Positions 1-9,279 of a stretch of DNA of 64,000 nt are shown here, piece after piece. This stretch comes from an uncultured Pseudomonadales bacterium. GTDB taxonomy: Bacteria; Pseudomonadota; Gammaproteobacteria; Pseudomonadales; Azotimanducaceae. The translations under genes and the position numbers were made by a program. A model generated the notes under the pieces. It worked only from the letters and a program-made list of their open reading frames with translations, had not been told where the DNA came from and ran no database searches. The DNA is taken from NCBI GenBank assembly GCA_937921865.1, contig CAKZWF010000006.1, forward strand, positions 62,001-126,000, written 5' to 3'. Numbering within the stretch: position 1 is the first letter of the stretch; each line of letters starts with the position of its first letter.

Positions 1-302
1 CGAGCGCTGGGTTGTTCAGTTGGCCTCGATGACTTTGGTACCGGATTTTCCTCATTGGGCTATCTGCGCAACTCTGAAAACTGGCCAACACCCGGGATTG
101 CGGGCTGGTGGCTTCCATCGTCAGCATGGGCCGTATTCTGGGAATGAAAGTGGTAGCTGAAGGGGTATAGGAAGCAGAGCAGGTCGGTTTACTGAGACAG
201 ATCGGCTGCGATTACATTCAGGGCTATTTCCATTCGAAACCGCTGATTGCGGCAGATTTTCAGACCTTCGTCAGCGAAGCCGAGTTGCGCGACGTCGGCT
301 AG
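1..302 (+). pseudogene. 3' remnant of an EAL-domain (c-di-GMP phosphodiesterase-like) gene
   Basis: The first frame (from base 1) encodes an EAL signature, LDDFGTGFSSLGYLR, then runs into a TGA near base 148. The EAL C-terminal half continues in another frame (codons in phase with 300) as a segment ending IGCDYIQGYFHSKPL and stopping at TAG 300-302. Between the two pieces the stretch that normally carries the KIDRSF motif is missing, so this is a deletion and not only a base slip. The second piece also has an in-frame TAG at 168-170, after VVAEGV, where the family usually has Glu. Two independent lesions make a non-functional EAL domain the best reading. The gene begins outside the window, so its upstream domains (often GGDEF or PAS) are unknown. 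Confidence 0.8.
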
Positions 303-336
303 CGGAGTAAAACGCCGGGTTCAATCTCTGGCATGA

Positions 337-1212
337 GTGGATCAGTTGGAAACGGCACAGGCCACACAGCGCGCTCGCGACGAAACTAAAAAACTCCAGA
401 AGAAGCTCAGACGGCTGGTGGGTCGAGCCATTACCGACTACGGGATGATTGAGCCTGGCGACAAGGTCATGGTCTGTCTGTCTGGTGGTAAAGATTCCTA
501 TACGATGTTGGATCTGCTGATCAACCTGCAGCAGCATGCACCCGTGGACTTCGATCTGGTCGTGGTGAATCTGGATCAGAAGCAACCCGGTTTCCCCGCG
601 CACGTGCTGCCGGAATATCTGAGCAATCTGGGCGTTGAATACCATATCCTTGAAGAAGATACCTACAGCATCGTTCAGGCGTTGACGCCCGCGGGTAAAA
701 CTACCTGTCCGGTGTGTTCACGGATGCGTCGAGGCATTCTCTACACGTTTGCCAGACGAATTGGCGCAAACAAACTTGCTCTGGGTCATCATCTCGACGA
801 TGTTGTGGAGACCCTTTTCCTCAATCTGTTTTACGGTGGCCGGATGAAAGCGATGCCGCCAAAACTGAAGAGCGACGACGGCTCGAATGTCGTGATCCGG
901 CCGCTCTACTATTGCCGGGAGGCCGACATCGCCAGCTTCTCCGAGCGGCGTGGCTATCCAATCATTCCCTGTAACCTGTGTGGCTCCCAGGACAATCTGC
1001 AGCGTCAGGTGATCAAGGATATGTTGCAGCAGTGGGATCAGCAGACACCCGGTCGGGTTGCGGCCATTGCCCGCAGTCTGCGACACATAGTGCCCTCTCA
1101 CCTGGGTGATGGTGATCTGTTCGACTTTGTCTCGCTAGCCGTGGACGGAGACGCTGGGGCACGAGAACTCACCGTTCTGGATGTCACCCCTCCCCGAAGT
1201 CTGATGCCCTGA
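337..1212 (+). CDS. ttcA: tRNA 2-thiocytidine(32) synthetase TtcA
   Basis: TtcA uses ATP and an iron-sulfur cluster to thiolate cytidine 32 of certain tRNAs in the cytoplasm. The 291-residue product aligns along its length with E. coli TtcA as I remember it. It has the PP-loop SGGKDS at residues 49-54, a first CxxC (C124, C127) in [12 protein letters not shown] and a second (C212, C215) in IPCNLCGSQ; these cysteines supply the cluster ligands in this family. The start is GTG at 337, because an in-frame TGA lies directly before it; the ATG at 333 is out of frame. The 3' end overlaps the convergent hybrid kinase gene by 29 bases. It follows the EAL remnant closely and no dedicated promoter is obvious. 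Confidence 0.95.
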   Translation: MDQLETAQATQRARDETKKLQKKLRRLVGRAITDYGMIEPGDKVMVCLSGGKDSYTMLDLLINLQQHAPVDFDLVVVNLDQKQPGFPAHVLPEYLSNLGVEYHILEEDTYSIVQALTPAGKTTCPVCSRMRRGILYTFARRIGANKLALGHHLDDVVETLFLNLFYGGRMKAMPPKLKSDDGSNVVIRPLYYCREADIASFSERRGYPIIPCNLCGSQDNLQRQVIKDMLQQWDQQTPGRVAAIARSLRHIVPSHLGDGDLFDFVSLAVDGDAGARELTVLDVTPPRSLMP

Positions 1213-4200
1213 AGCGGATCTCGTCGCTGGCTAGAGCCTCTGTGGACTCCAGGACTTCGGTCAGGGCTACCTCGAAACTGCGTACCAGGCCGATCAGGTT
1301 TTTGGAGTCGCCCTGGGCAAGCGCCAGTTCCAGTGTTTTTGAGGCTTCTTTAAGGCGACGTGCGCCAAATGAACCGGCTACTCCATGCAGATTGTGGGCG
1401 AGGCGTTCTGCTTCTTCGAGTTCACCGCTGGTCACATAGGCGCGCATCTTGGTTGCCGCATCGCCGTAGTAGCCCCCGAAGTCGCCCATCAGCTTGATCA
1501 TCAGTGTCACATTGTTGTTGTGACCGCGAATCGCATCGCCAATGTCGATGCCCGGCAGTCGTCGCAGCGACAGTGCATTCAGCACATCAGTTTCATCAGC
1601 CTTCACGTCGCTGGCGCGCCTTTTCAGGTTTTGGTCCTGACCGATTGTTGTCGGCAGCAGCCGAGCCAGCTCTTTCAACAGCAGGTCAAAATCGATGGGT
1701 TTGGTGATATATGCGTTGCAGCCTGCGTCGAACGCAGCCGCTTTGCTGGTGGTCAAAGCGTCCGCCGAAACCGCGATGATCGGCAGGTCCAGACCCTGTT
1801 GACGCAGGGTACTGGTTGCCTCCAGGCCATCAAGTTCAGGCATGTGGATGTCCATCAGGATGGCGTCATAGTCCGTCTCCGTGGCTTTTTCGACAGCCGC
1901 TCTGCCGGTTTCCGCGATGTCGACCTGAGCGCCGCCGCGTTGCAGAAATTCCAGTGCCAGCTGCTGGTTGATCGGATTGTCTTCGGCTACCAGGATCCGT
2001 TGCTGCTGAAGCATGGTGTCGCTGGGCAGCTGTTCCTGTTCTTCAGGTTGGTCATTGTCTGCCGGTTCCGGGTACTCAAGCTGCGCGGTGAAACGAAAGC
2101 TGCTGCCCTCGCCGGGTGTCGATTCGACGCTGATCTGTCCGCCCATTACCTCAACCAGCCGTCGACAGATGGTTAAACCGAGCCCGCTGCCGCCGTAGCG
2201 GCGGGTGGTAGAGGATTCCGCCTGTTCGAAAGACTCGAACAAGCGTTTCTGCTCTTCTGCGCTGATGCCAATACCTGTGTCGGTGACCGCGAATGCCACC
2301 ACCAGTTCGGGTTTACTGCTGGCGATAATCTCGACGCTGAGACTGATTTCACCAGCTTCGGTAAATTTGATGGCGTTGCCGACCAGGTTGACCAGCACCT
2401 GTTGCAGGCGCAGTGCATCCCCTACCAGCCGCCCGTCTGAGGGCAGTCGCGAGTCATTTAGAGTTCGGTCATCGATGCGCATGACCAGATTGCGGCGGCG
2501 AACCTCAGTTCTGAACAGACGCTCTACTTCCGCTAACAGATCTGCAGCACGGAACGGTCGAGCCTCTAAGATCAGCTTGCCGGCTTCGATTTTGGAGAAG
2601 TCCAACACGTCACTGACCAGCGTCAGCAGATTATGAGCAGCGCTGGAGATGGATGTCAGATATTCATGCTGTTTACGATCCAGCTCTGTTTCCAGTGCGA
2701 GCTTTGAGAAGCCGACAATGGCGTTCATCGGGGTTCGGATTTCGTGGCTCATGTTGGCCAGAAATTCACTTTTTGCTTTGGTTGCCGCCTCGGCGACCTG
2801 CCGTTGTTTATCAGCGTGTTCCCGCTGAATGCGTTCGGAAATATCGATCAGCGAACCATCGATGAAGTCGCCCTCATCGGGATCGCGATTGAGACGGGCG
2901 GTCAATGCCATCCAGAAGGTTCGGCCGTCACGCGCCACGCCTTCAGCTTCGAAGCCACTGACCAGACGGTCTTCTTCCAGGCGGGAAAGAAACTGTCGGG
3001 CCTGTGCGTCCCGGAGGAACACGCGGTCAATCAGGTCCCGGTACTCATCCTGCAGTTGGGTCACGGTATCGAAACCGAGAATTCGTCCTAAGGTCGGATT
3101 AGCGCTCAGCAGCGTACCGTCCGGGTTGATCCTGAACAGTCCCTCGATGGCATTATCGTAGAGCGCCCGGTACTCATCCTGGGTGGACTGCAGGTCCGCA
3201 TAGAGACGGGCATTTTCGATGGAGATTGCGGCCTGGGATGCAAGCAACGCCAGAACCTCCACCCGCTGGTCGGTAAATACCCCGGTCAACCAGCGATGTT
3301 CAACGTAGAGAATGCCGGTGATATCGCCGCGATGCACGATGGGCAGGCACAGAACCGACAGCGGCTGCAGGCGCTTGATATACGCGTCCTGGGTGAAAAC
3401 GTCTTCCTGGGTCGCGTCGCTGAGCACCAGGGTTTCTTTGGTACGGGCTACAAACTGAATGATGCTCTCGGGAATATCTTCGGAAGCCTCGAGCGGCTCA
3501 GGGGGATGCACCCGACGGGTGGGTCCGCCGTCCACAGAAGCGATCGCCTCTACATAGAGTCTTCTGTCATGGCTCAACAGCATGCAGGCTTTTTGTGCGC
3601 CGGCATGTTCCAGAACCAGGCGCAACAGTTTAGTCAGTACCTTGTCGAGCAGGATTTCGCCAGAGATGGTCTGCGCGGCGCGCAACACGGTTGTGGTATC
3701 GACGATACGCTCGTTGAACTCGGCACTCTCGAAACTGTGGGTATGTGACTGGAAATCACGAACCGTGAGATCAGCCAGATCTCCCATGCTCAGCGCCTGG
3801 CTGATGTTGCTGTGTCCGGTTTCGGTCAGCAGTCCATAGAACTCTCTTTCCAACTGGGTGGCCTTCGCGGTAGCCCCCCAGCGCAGATACGCCTGGTAGG
3901 CGTTGCGCGCGAACAGTTTGGCGAAGTCAGCACGACCTTTACTCTCCGCGGCGCGTGCCGCCAGCTCATAGGCCAGCGCTTCATCATTGGCGAGTCCCTG
4001 TCGGCGTGCTGCGTCGGCGGCGGTTTCGTAGAGCTCCAGCGCCCGGGTGGTATTGCCGCGATGCCAGCACAGCTCTGCTTCCAGGATCCAGCGCTTCGGC
4101 CCTGCCTGCACTGCGCCGTGTTTCTGCCAGCGCTGCAGCTGTCGCAATGCACGTCGAGCTTTAACCTGGTCTTCGCGAGCGTTCGATCGCACACTGAGCA

Positions 4201-7200
4201 GGCCCTCGGCAAAACAGAAGATTACCGTCAGCGGCGACCCGGCTAGTGCGTCAGCATTTTCACGGGCCAGCGGCAACAGTTCCCGGGCACCATCAAAGTC
4301 GTTGAACAACAGCGCATAGTAGAGTCTCAGTACGTATACATAAGCGTGGGCGAGTCGGTCTTCTGGATTGCTGATGGTCAGGTTTGAGTTTTCATAAGCC
4401 TCCACTTCGCTGTGGCCCAGCAGACTGCCGACAATCTGCTGAACAAAGTGTGAGATGTTGATTCCGGTAACGTGCCGGAACTGAGCGATGTGGCCAATCT
4501 GTTCTGCGAGTCCGCGTTTTAATGAACCCAGTTCCATGCCGCGCAGTAGACCGTTGGTCGCATAGAGCGCGCTGGCAGTTGCGGCGAATTCGAAATCCTG
4601 GGTGGCCATGCTGGCGGCGAGCTGTTCCGACAGTGTCGACAGGGTCTGATCGAGACCGCCGAACCAGGGATCGACGAGACCGCTGATCACGATGTTCGCC
4701 CGGATCGCGAACACGTCCCCGGCAAACTGACTGGCCAGGGCGCGGGCGTCTACGGTGCAGCGCTGGGCCAGAGCGACATCGCCACTGGCGATTGCGGTGA
4801 CGGCCCGGCTCGCGGCGGCAAATGCCAGCTCTGCACAGTAGCCTTCCTGCTGAGCACGCCGGAGCATGTCTTCGCTGTATTCGCCAAGGCCCCGCTCACC
4901 AAGGTGATAACTGGTGTGCAGCAGGTAACCGACAAAACGGAACGCCTGATGCAGATTATTGTTGTCGAGCAGCGGTGCAGGTTTTGGCGTTGCTGAAAGT
5001 CCGCCTCGGAGGGCCCGCAGAGCTCGTTTCAACCAGGATCGACGATTGGCCGGCAGCCGGTAACCAAGCTGTTTTAATGCCTCGGTGGCCAGTTCCCGAG
5101 CCTCAACGAGTTGATTCTGGACCACGGCTGCACGGACTTTGATTTCATCGAGGGCGCTGTTGTTGCTCGGAGCGCTGGTCAGGACCCGATTCAACTGTTC
5201 AAAGTCGCCGCAGAAGAAAGCAGCTTCAGCCGCACACTGACACAGCTCGACATAGAGAGCTTCGTCGTGGTCGAGTTTTCCTTCAATCAGCGACAGGCCG
5301 CTGCGACAGAACTTGTAGGCCTGCTGGAACGCACCCTGTTGCAGAGTTTCGCGAGCTGCGAGCAGGTCGAAGTGAGCGACATTGCGGCACGCGTCTTCTG
5401 GCATCGAGATGGGATCAGCAGCGGCATTCAGGTGCTCGGCAATCTGCAGCAGCAGTGGGGCAGCTGGCCGACCGCTGCGCTTTAAACAGCTGGCTATCTG
5501 AGTGTGCAGATCGAGTTTCTCTTCGTCACTGATTGCCGCATATACCAGAGCCCGTATCCGCGGATGAGAAAACTGATAGTGCACGCGCTCTGCGTAGCTG
5601 TGTACAGTATCCGCTTTGTTTTTTCGCTGATTGCTATCTCGACTTGCCGCAGCGGGATTGACTACGATCAGACCCTGAGTAATGGCCGGACGCAAACGGG
5701 CAGCAAGGGTTGCTTCGTCTTCGTTTGACAGGGTAGCCAGCAGCGATACCGGGAACTGTTCGCCTATGGCGGACGCCTGCGCCAGGATGGCTGCAGTTTC
5801 CGCGGGCAGCAACGCCAGCTGTTGCCGGACTCTGGCAGATGTGTTGTTGCTGAAGTAGTGTCCGCGCACCCGATCCATGTCCCACATCCAGGTGCCGTCT
5901 GCGGGTTTGTGATTGATAGCCTGGGCTCGATGCAGCTCCTCGATCAGCGTCAGCACATCGCTGGGTAAGCCGTCTGTCTTTTCCTGAATTTCGCTGGCGA
6001 GCTCCCTCACCCGGGCTTCGCTGTGAGACAGGGTGTCTGCCAGTAGACTGCGGATGTCGGCTTTCTCGAGCAGCGTCAGAGCCAGGGTTGTGCATTTTGT
6101 GGCGATGCGTGGTTCGCTTAAAAGGCTGTCGTCGGCGCGTTCCCGCGAAAACACCAGTAACAGATTGCGGGTTTCCAGGGAAATGTTAACAAGCGAACTC
6201 AGACACTCTTTGGGTACCTGATCCACGGCTTCGATCACCAGACAGATTGGCTGTGGTGCAAGCGCTTTGAGTAGCTGCTGGATGCCGCGGGCGGGCAGGC
6301 CGGCTGTGCTCGGCGCTGCTGAATCTATCAGAGAACGTAACTCCGGAATGAATCTGATCAGAGTCATTACGTCGGGCGACTCCAGGCGGGATATTCGAGC
6401 CAGCAACTGCTCAGCATCGTCATTGTTCAGCGACAGGATCTGACGAATCAGCTGCCGCAGCAGATCCAGCCAAATAGCATCAGTGTCACGGACTTCGAAA
6501 GCGGCGCCGTTGCTGCGCGCCACCATCAGATGGTTATCGGCGGCCTGTCGGCTGATGGCTTCGCACAGCGCCGCTTTTCCGATACCTGGTGCACCGGTGA
6601 TTTGCGCAAACAGTACTTCACCCTGGCGTACCCGTCTGAGCAGATCAGTGCACACTCGGGTGGCTTCGTCCCGGCCGTAGAGTTTCTTGGGAAAAGCCAG
6701 TTGACTCGGAGAGTCTGTCTTGCCAAGTCGGAACGGAATCACGTTGCTGTGATTCTGACCTTCGAGGAGATCGTCTCGAACCGCAGCAGCACTCTGATAG
6801 CGATTCTCCGGTTGTTTCGACAGCAGTTTCAAGACCACCTCGGACAACCAGCGAGGTACACTTTCCGATACCGAGGTCATCGGTTTGGGGTTACTGGCGA
6901 TGTGCGCGTGGATCAGCTCCAGTGGATCTGTATTGGTGAAAGGTGGTGAGCCGGTGAACAGTTCGTAGAGCGTCGCACCAAGGGAATAGAGATCGGTTCG
7001 ATAGTCCACCACCCGATTGACCCGGCCGGTCTGCTCCGGTGAGACATACGGCAGAGTGCCAGTGAGATGGTTGAATGGCTGAGCATCGGGCAGTTCCCTG
7101 GGTACCAGCGTTGCCAGGCCGAAGTCGATCAGCAGAACGTTCAATGGATCTTCGGTGATCAGGATATTGCCGGGATTGAGATCGCGGTGGATGACCCCTT

Positions 7201-7543
7201 CGTCATGAATGCTCTGCAGCGCCCGAGTGATAAGGACTGCGACATCCATTCGTTCGTCCATGCTGAGTTCACGGGCGTTGAGCACGCTGCGCAGCGAACT
7301 GCCACCATGGTCTTCGAAGATGATTCTTGGCGTTCGTTCTTCCATCGCCAGGGCACGACAGACATAGGGACTGGTCAACGATTGGTTGACGTTGAACTCA
7401 TGGTGATAACGGGCAATCGCATTGGGTGTCTGCGCGCCGGGTTTCAGGGTTTTGGTTACAACGGACTGATCACGCCAGGACGTCCGACGTACCAGCGTCG
7501 ATGCACTTTCGTAGATTTTCTGATCGCCTACGGTACTCACCAC
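1184..7543 (-). CDS. Giant hybrid Ser/Thr kinase-AAA-GAF-PAS-histidine kinase-receiver-Hpt signalling protein
   Basis: A 2,119-residue cytoplasmic protein without signal peptide or membrane segments. Domain order, with approximate residues: Ser/Thr protein kinase 15-260 (Lys31, HRDLNPGN 119-126, DFG 140-142); AAA/NTPase with Walker A GAPGIGKA 317-324; a long helical TPR-like region about 560-1270; GAF 1285-1445; PAS 1455-1565; HisKA with phospho-acceptor His1600 in [10 protein letters not shown]; HATPase with DTGIGIS from 1755 and GGSGLGLTI; receiver with Asp1898 in [11 protein letters not shown]-terminal Hpt with His2050 in AHNLHG. The kinase-ATPase-GAF-histidine kinase order is that of known trifunctional hybrid kinases of bacteria and fungal group X kinases; this copy adds a receiver and an Hpt. 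The response regulator gene lies 54 bases upstream on the same strand, suggesting His-Asp-His-Asp relay. Ligand and output are unknown. Confidence 0.9.
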   Translation of the reverse strand: MVSTVGDQKIYESASTLVRRTSWRDQSVVTKTLKPGAQTPNAIARYHHEFNVNQSLTSPYVCRALAMEERTPRIIFEDHGGSSLRSVLNARELSMDERMDVAVLITRALQSIHDEGVIHRDLNPGNILITEDPLNVLLIDFGLATLVPRELPDAQPFNHLTGTLPYVSPEQTGRVNRVVDYRTDLYSLGATLYELFTGSPPFTNTDPLELIHAHIASNPKPMTSVSESVPRWLSEVVLKLLSKQPENRYQSAAAVRDDLLEGQNHSNVIPFRLGKTDSPSQLAFPKKLYGRDEATRVCTDLLRRVRQGEVLFAQITGAPGIGKAALCEAISRQAADNHLMVARSNGAAFEVRDTDAIWLDLLRQLIRQILSLNNDDAEQLLARISRLESPDVMTLIRFIPELRSLIDSAAPSTAGLPARGIQQLLKALAPQPICLVIEAVDQVPKECLSSLVNISLETRNLLLVFSRERADDSLLSEPRIATKCTTLALTLLEKADIRSLLADTLSHSEARVRELASEIQEKTDGLPSDVLTLIEELHRAQAINHKPADGTWMWDMDRVRGHYFSNNTSARVRQQLALLPAETAAILAQASAIGEQFPVSLLATLSNEDEATLAARLRPAITQGLIVVNPAAASRDSNQRKNKADTVHSYAERVHYQFSHPRIRALVYAAISDEEKLDLHTQIASCLKRSGRPAAPLLLQIAEHLNAAADPISMPEDACRNVAHFDLLAARETLQQGAFQQAYKFCRSGLSLIEGKLDHDEALYVELCQCAAEAAFFCGDFEQLNRVLTSAPSNNSALDEIKVRAAVVQNQLVEARELATEALKQLGYRLPANRRSWLKRALRALRGGLSATPKPAPLLDNNNLHQAFRFVGYLLHTSYHLGERGLGEYSEDMLRRAQQEGYCAELAFAAASRAVTAIASGDVALAQRCTVDARALASQFAGDVFAIRANIVISGLVDPWFGGLDQTLSTLSEQLAASMATQDFEFAATASALYATNGLLRGMELGSLKRGLAEQIGHIAQFRHVTGINISHFVQQIVGSLLGHSEVEAYENSNLTISNPEDRLAHAYVYVLRLYYALLFNDFDGARELLPLARENADALAGSPLTVIFCFAEGLLSVRSNAREDQVKARRALRQLQRWQKHGAVQAGPKRWILEAELCWHRGNTTRALELYETAADAARRQGLANDEALAYELAARAAESKGRADFAKLFARNAYQAYLRWGATAKATQLEREFYGLLTETGHSNISQALSMGDLADLTVRDFQSHTHSFESAEFNERIVDTTTVLRAAQTISGEILLDKVLTKLLRLVLEHAGAQKACMLLSHDRRLYVEAIASVDGGPTRRVHPPEPLEASEDIPESIIQFVARTKETLVLSDATQEDVFTQDAYIKRLQPLSVLCLPIVHRGDITGILYVEHRWLTGVFTDQRVEVLALLASQAAISIENARLYADLQSTQDEYRALYDNAIEGLFRINPDGTLLSANPTLGRILGFDTVTQLQDEYRDLIDRVFLRDAQARQFLSRLEEDRLVSGFEAEGVARDGRTFWMALTARLNRDPDEGDFIDGSLIDISERIQREHADKQRQVAEAATKAKSEFLANMSHEIRTPMNAIVGFSKLALETELDRKQHEYLTSISSAAHNLLTLVSDVLDFSKIEAGKLILEARPFRAADLLAEVERLFRTEVRRRNLVMRIDDRTLNDSRLPSDGRLVGDALRLQQVLVNLVGNAIKFTEAGEISLSVEIIASSKPELVVAFAVTDTGIGISAEEQKRLFESFEQAESSTTRRYGGSGLGLTICRRLVEVMGGQISVESTPGEGSSFRFTAQLEYPEPADNDQPEEQEQLPSDTMLQQQRILVAEDNPINQQLALEFLQRGGAQVDIAETGRAAVEKATETDYDAILMDIHMPELDGLEATSTLRQQGLDLPIIAVSADALTTSKAAAFDAGCNAYITKPIDFDLLLKELARLLPTTIGQDQNLKRRASDVKADETDVLNALSLRRLPGIDIGDAIRGHNNNVTLMIKLMGDFGGYYGDAATKMRAYVTSGELEEAERLAHNLHGVAGSFGARRLKEASKTLELALAQGDSKNLIGLVRSFEVALTEVLESTEALASDEIRFRASDFGEG

Positions 7544-7597
7544 GAATCTCTTTGACCGGCGCTCGAAGCATACCGGTCTGGCCTGTCGTTTACCCGA

Positions 7598-8308
7598 TCA
7601 GACAACTTCAGGTGTGAACAGATACCCGGTGCCGTGAATGGTGGCGATGATCTTAGCGTTTGCGGCGCGTTCACCGAGCTTTTTCCGCAGCTGACCAACC
7701 AGAACGTCAATATAGCGGTCGTCGGGAAACCACTCACGGTTGCGGATACGATTCATCAGCGCATCCCGATTCATGACTTCACCGGCCCGTTCCATGAACG
7801 CCAGCAGCAGCTGGTACTCACCAGCAGACAGCGTTTCCTGCTCACCCTCAGGAGAGGTGAGTTCCCGTTTGTTCAGATCCAGGCGCCAGCCGTCGAACGT
7901 GCGTATGTGATTCTTCTTGCGCTGCTTCTGCTGGATGTGGACCCGACGGATCAGATTTCGTGCCCGGCTCAATAGTTCGCGGGGATCGAATGGTTTGGTC
8001 ACATAGTCGTCAGCACCACTTTCGAGGCCGAGGATACGGTCGATCTGTTCCTGCTTGCTGGTCACCAGAATGACGCCGATGTCAGATTCCTGGCGGATTT
8101 CCCGCGTCAGGGTAAGGCCATCCTTGCCTGGTAGCTTGATATCCAGAAGTACCAGAATGACATCACTGTCGGTGACCAGCGGCAACACCTCGTCGCCACT
8201 GCCGGTAGAGGTGACCCGAAAGCCCTCTTCTTCGAAATAGGAGACGAGTTGCTCCCGAGTTATGGGCTCGTCTTCGACGACGAGTATATGGTCCTGTTGT
8301 TCAGCCAT
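7598..8308 (-). CDS. OmpR-family response regulator (TorR/ArcA-like)
   Basis: DNA-binding two-component response regulator of 236 residues. The receiver has the acidic pocket near VVEDEP, phospho-acceptor Asp56 in LLDIKLPGKDG and conserved Lys105 in YVTKPF. The C-terminal winged helix, about 135-235, ends with the GTGYLF signature of OmpR-type proteins. The receiver resembles TorR and ArcA more than PhoP, but I would not assign either name. The gene is the first of a minus-strand pair with the giant hybrid kinase, 54 bases downstream; the kinase's terminal Hpt domain (His2050) would be the natural phosphodonor to Asp56. A 17-base palindrome lies 22 bases upstream of the start and may be an operator, possibly autoregulatory. 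Confidence 0.92.
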   Translation of the reverse strand: MAEQQDHILVVEDEPITREQLVSYFEEEGFRVTSTGSGDEVLPLVTDSDVILVLLDIKLPGKDGLTLTREIRQESDIGVILVTSKQEQIDRILGLESGADDYVTKPFDPRELLSRARNLIRRVHIQQKQRKKNHIRTFDGWRLDLNKRELTSPEGEQETLSAGEYQLLLAFMERAGEVMNRDALMNRIRNREWFPDDRYIDVLVGQLRKKLGERAANAKIIATIHGTGYLFTPEVV

Positions 8309-8329
8309 GGTTCCCTGTCCTGTTGGAAC

Positions 8330-8346
8330 ATCAGTAAACTACTGAT
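8330..8346. promoter_or_regulatory. 17-base palindrome upstream of the response regulator
   Basis: Perfect 7-base arms, ATCAGTA and TACTGAT, are separated by AAC. The element lies 22 bases before the regulator's start codon (start at 8308, minus strand), in the promoter or leader. It is too small and AT-balanced for a terminator and has no T-run, so an operator for a dimeric DNA-binding protein is more likely. The binding protein is unknown. Confidence 0.4.
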
Positions 8347-8436
8347 ACCGAAGGATAAGACCCTACCTGAACGGGGTTTTCAAGGCTGAATGCACCAGTA
8401 GCGGCCGAGTTGCGGCATAGATCACGTTCTGTTCGC

Positions 8437-8453
8437 GTCACAATTCATGTCAC
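8437..8453. promoter_or_regulatory. GTCAC-N7-GTCAC direct repeat, candidate binding site
   Basis: Two GTCAC half-sites lie in direct orientation with a 7-base spacer in the 252-base divergent region between the response regulator and the YheU-like gene. The same half-site and spacing recur as an inverted pair at 8827-8843, downstream of the YheU-like gene. Short motifs occur by chance, so this is only a candidate. Confidence 0.2.
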
Positions 8454-8560
8454 GATCACTTTTCCAGCCGTGCGCACGCCTGATGCCTGCTGGTACGTCG
8501 ACTGCATGCCTGAGCCATCAACTTGCCGATGGCGCTGGAAAACGTACATTTGATAACTGA

Positions 8561-8779
8561 GTGCTCACTGTGAACATACCGCTCGAACAACTCTCTCAAG
8601 ATGCCCTGCAGAGCATCATCGAAGCCTTTGTACTGCGTGAGGGTACTGACTACGGCCATCGGGAGGTCGAGTTTGCAACGAAATGTGCCTCGGTCCAGCG
8701 CCAGCTGGAAGCCGGTGAGGCGCAAATCTGCTTCGATCCGGAGACACAGACCATCGATATCCGACCTGCGGGTGGATGA
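8561..8779 (+). CDS. yheU: YheU-like UPF0270 family protein
   Basis: A 72-residue soluble protein. Its core, SIIEAFVLREGTDYG, is almost identical to the E. coli YheU signature, and a later ASVQRQLEAGEAQICF segment matches the family's second conserved block. UPF0270 proteins are small and have no established function. GTG at 8561 gives MLTVNIPLEQLS; a second GTG at 8570 gives MNIPLEQLS, which aligns better with the E. coli N-terminus and may be the true start. Neither has a strong ribosome binding site. The gene stands alone on the plus strand, divergent from the response regulator. Confidence 0.82.
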   Translation: MLTVNIPLEQLSQDALQSIIEAFVLREGTDYGHREVEFATKCASVQRQLEAGEAQICFDPETQTIDIRPAGG

Positions 8780-8826
8780 CTGACCGGCTCCCGGTTTGCT
8801 CCTGCGTCATAAAAACATCGCCGACT

Positions 8827-8843
8827 GTGACATTTTGCGTCAC
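8827..8843. promoter_or_regulatory. GTGAC-N7-GTCAC inverted repeat
   Basis: Perfect 5-base arms with a 7-base spacer, about 440 bases upstream of the first DUF11-type gene and 48 bases after the YheU-like gene. The arms resemble CRP/Vfr half-sites (TGTGA...TCAC), but the spacing is longer than the CRP consensus of six between TGTGA and TCACA, so CRP assignment is weak. Confidence 0.25.
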
Positions 8844-8933
8844 CAGCCGTGCGCGTGAAAACGCCAAAATCGCCCATTCCGGCCACTATCAAGAGCTTGG
8901 CGTGGCAGCGCCGAAAATCCGTTAACTAATTGT

Positions 8934-8948
8934 TTTTTATGATAAAAA
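8934..8948. promoter_or_regulatory. AT-rich 15-base palindrome in the DUF11-cluster leader
   Basis: TTTTTAT and ATAAAAA flank a central G, giving a perfect palindrome in the most AT-rich patch upstream of the cluster. It could be part of the promoter, an operator, or a bidirectional weak terminator. No GC-rich stem accompanies it, which argues against a standard terminator. Confidence 0.3.
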
Positions 8949-9000
8949 TGACCTTTTGCTGACGCGGAAGATGGGTTGGTATGGGTCTTGCCATGAGGGT

Positions 9001-9279
9001 ATGCAAGAACCCCTGAAACAGCGCCTGAGTCAGCTGAACAGGATCGTCGTAAATCTGCTGCCAGATCGGCAGCCAACCGCGGCAGGGCGACAGAACTGCG
9101 ACGGCCTGGGCTCAGCCGAGACGCCTGACGCCAGTTTTCTGATCAGTGCGCTTTCGTCCCAAGCCAATTTGTTGACATCCATGACCAGCGTCACAGAACG
9201 CCTGGCCGGAACAGATAAGTATCTGTTTCGGTTCAGGATTAACCAGAAACAAGGCCAGGTATTGCCATGCAGCCGCTAG
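9001..9279 (+). CDS. Doubtful small protein, unrecognised
   Basis: A 92-codon frame beginning MQEPLKQRLSQLNR, with GAGG four bases before ATG 9001. It has no signal peptide, membrane segment or motif I recognise, and contains only two cysteines near its middle and end. Its last 13 bases overlap the start of the first DUF11-type gene, which could reflect translational coupling. The composition (many Gln, Arg and Leu) is compatible with a real protein but equally with chance in moderately GC-rich DNA. Treat it as a candidate only; the same stretch may be just the long leader. Confidence 0.22.
   Translation: MQEPLKQRLSQLNRIVVNLLPDRQPTAAGRQNCDGLGSAETPDASFLISALSSQANLLTSMTSVTERLAGTDKYLFRFRINQKQGQVLPCSR

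Larger units (their letters stand above)
8780..9266. other. 487-base leader region before the DUF11 gene cluster
   Basis: This stretch separates the YheU-like gene from the four DUF11-type genes. It contains two inverted repeats (8827-8843 and 8934-8948), an AT-rich patch around 8925-8955 that is the most promoter-like sequence nearby, and a doubtful small reading frame at 9001-9279. No RNA gene or mobile element was recognised. It most likely holds the promoter and a long leader for the cluster. Confidence 0.5.

Noticed and set aside
8827-8843. CRP/Vfr binding site
   Set aside because: The arms resemble TGTGA...TCAC but the spacer is longer than the consensus, so it is kept only as an unassigned inverted repeat.
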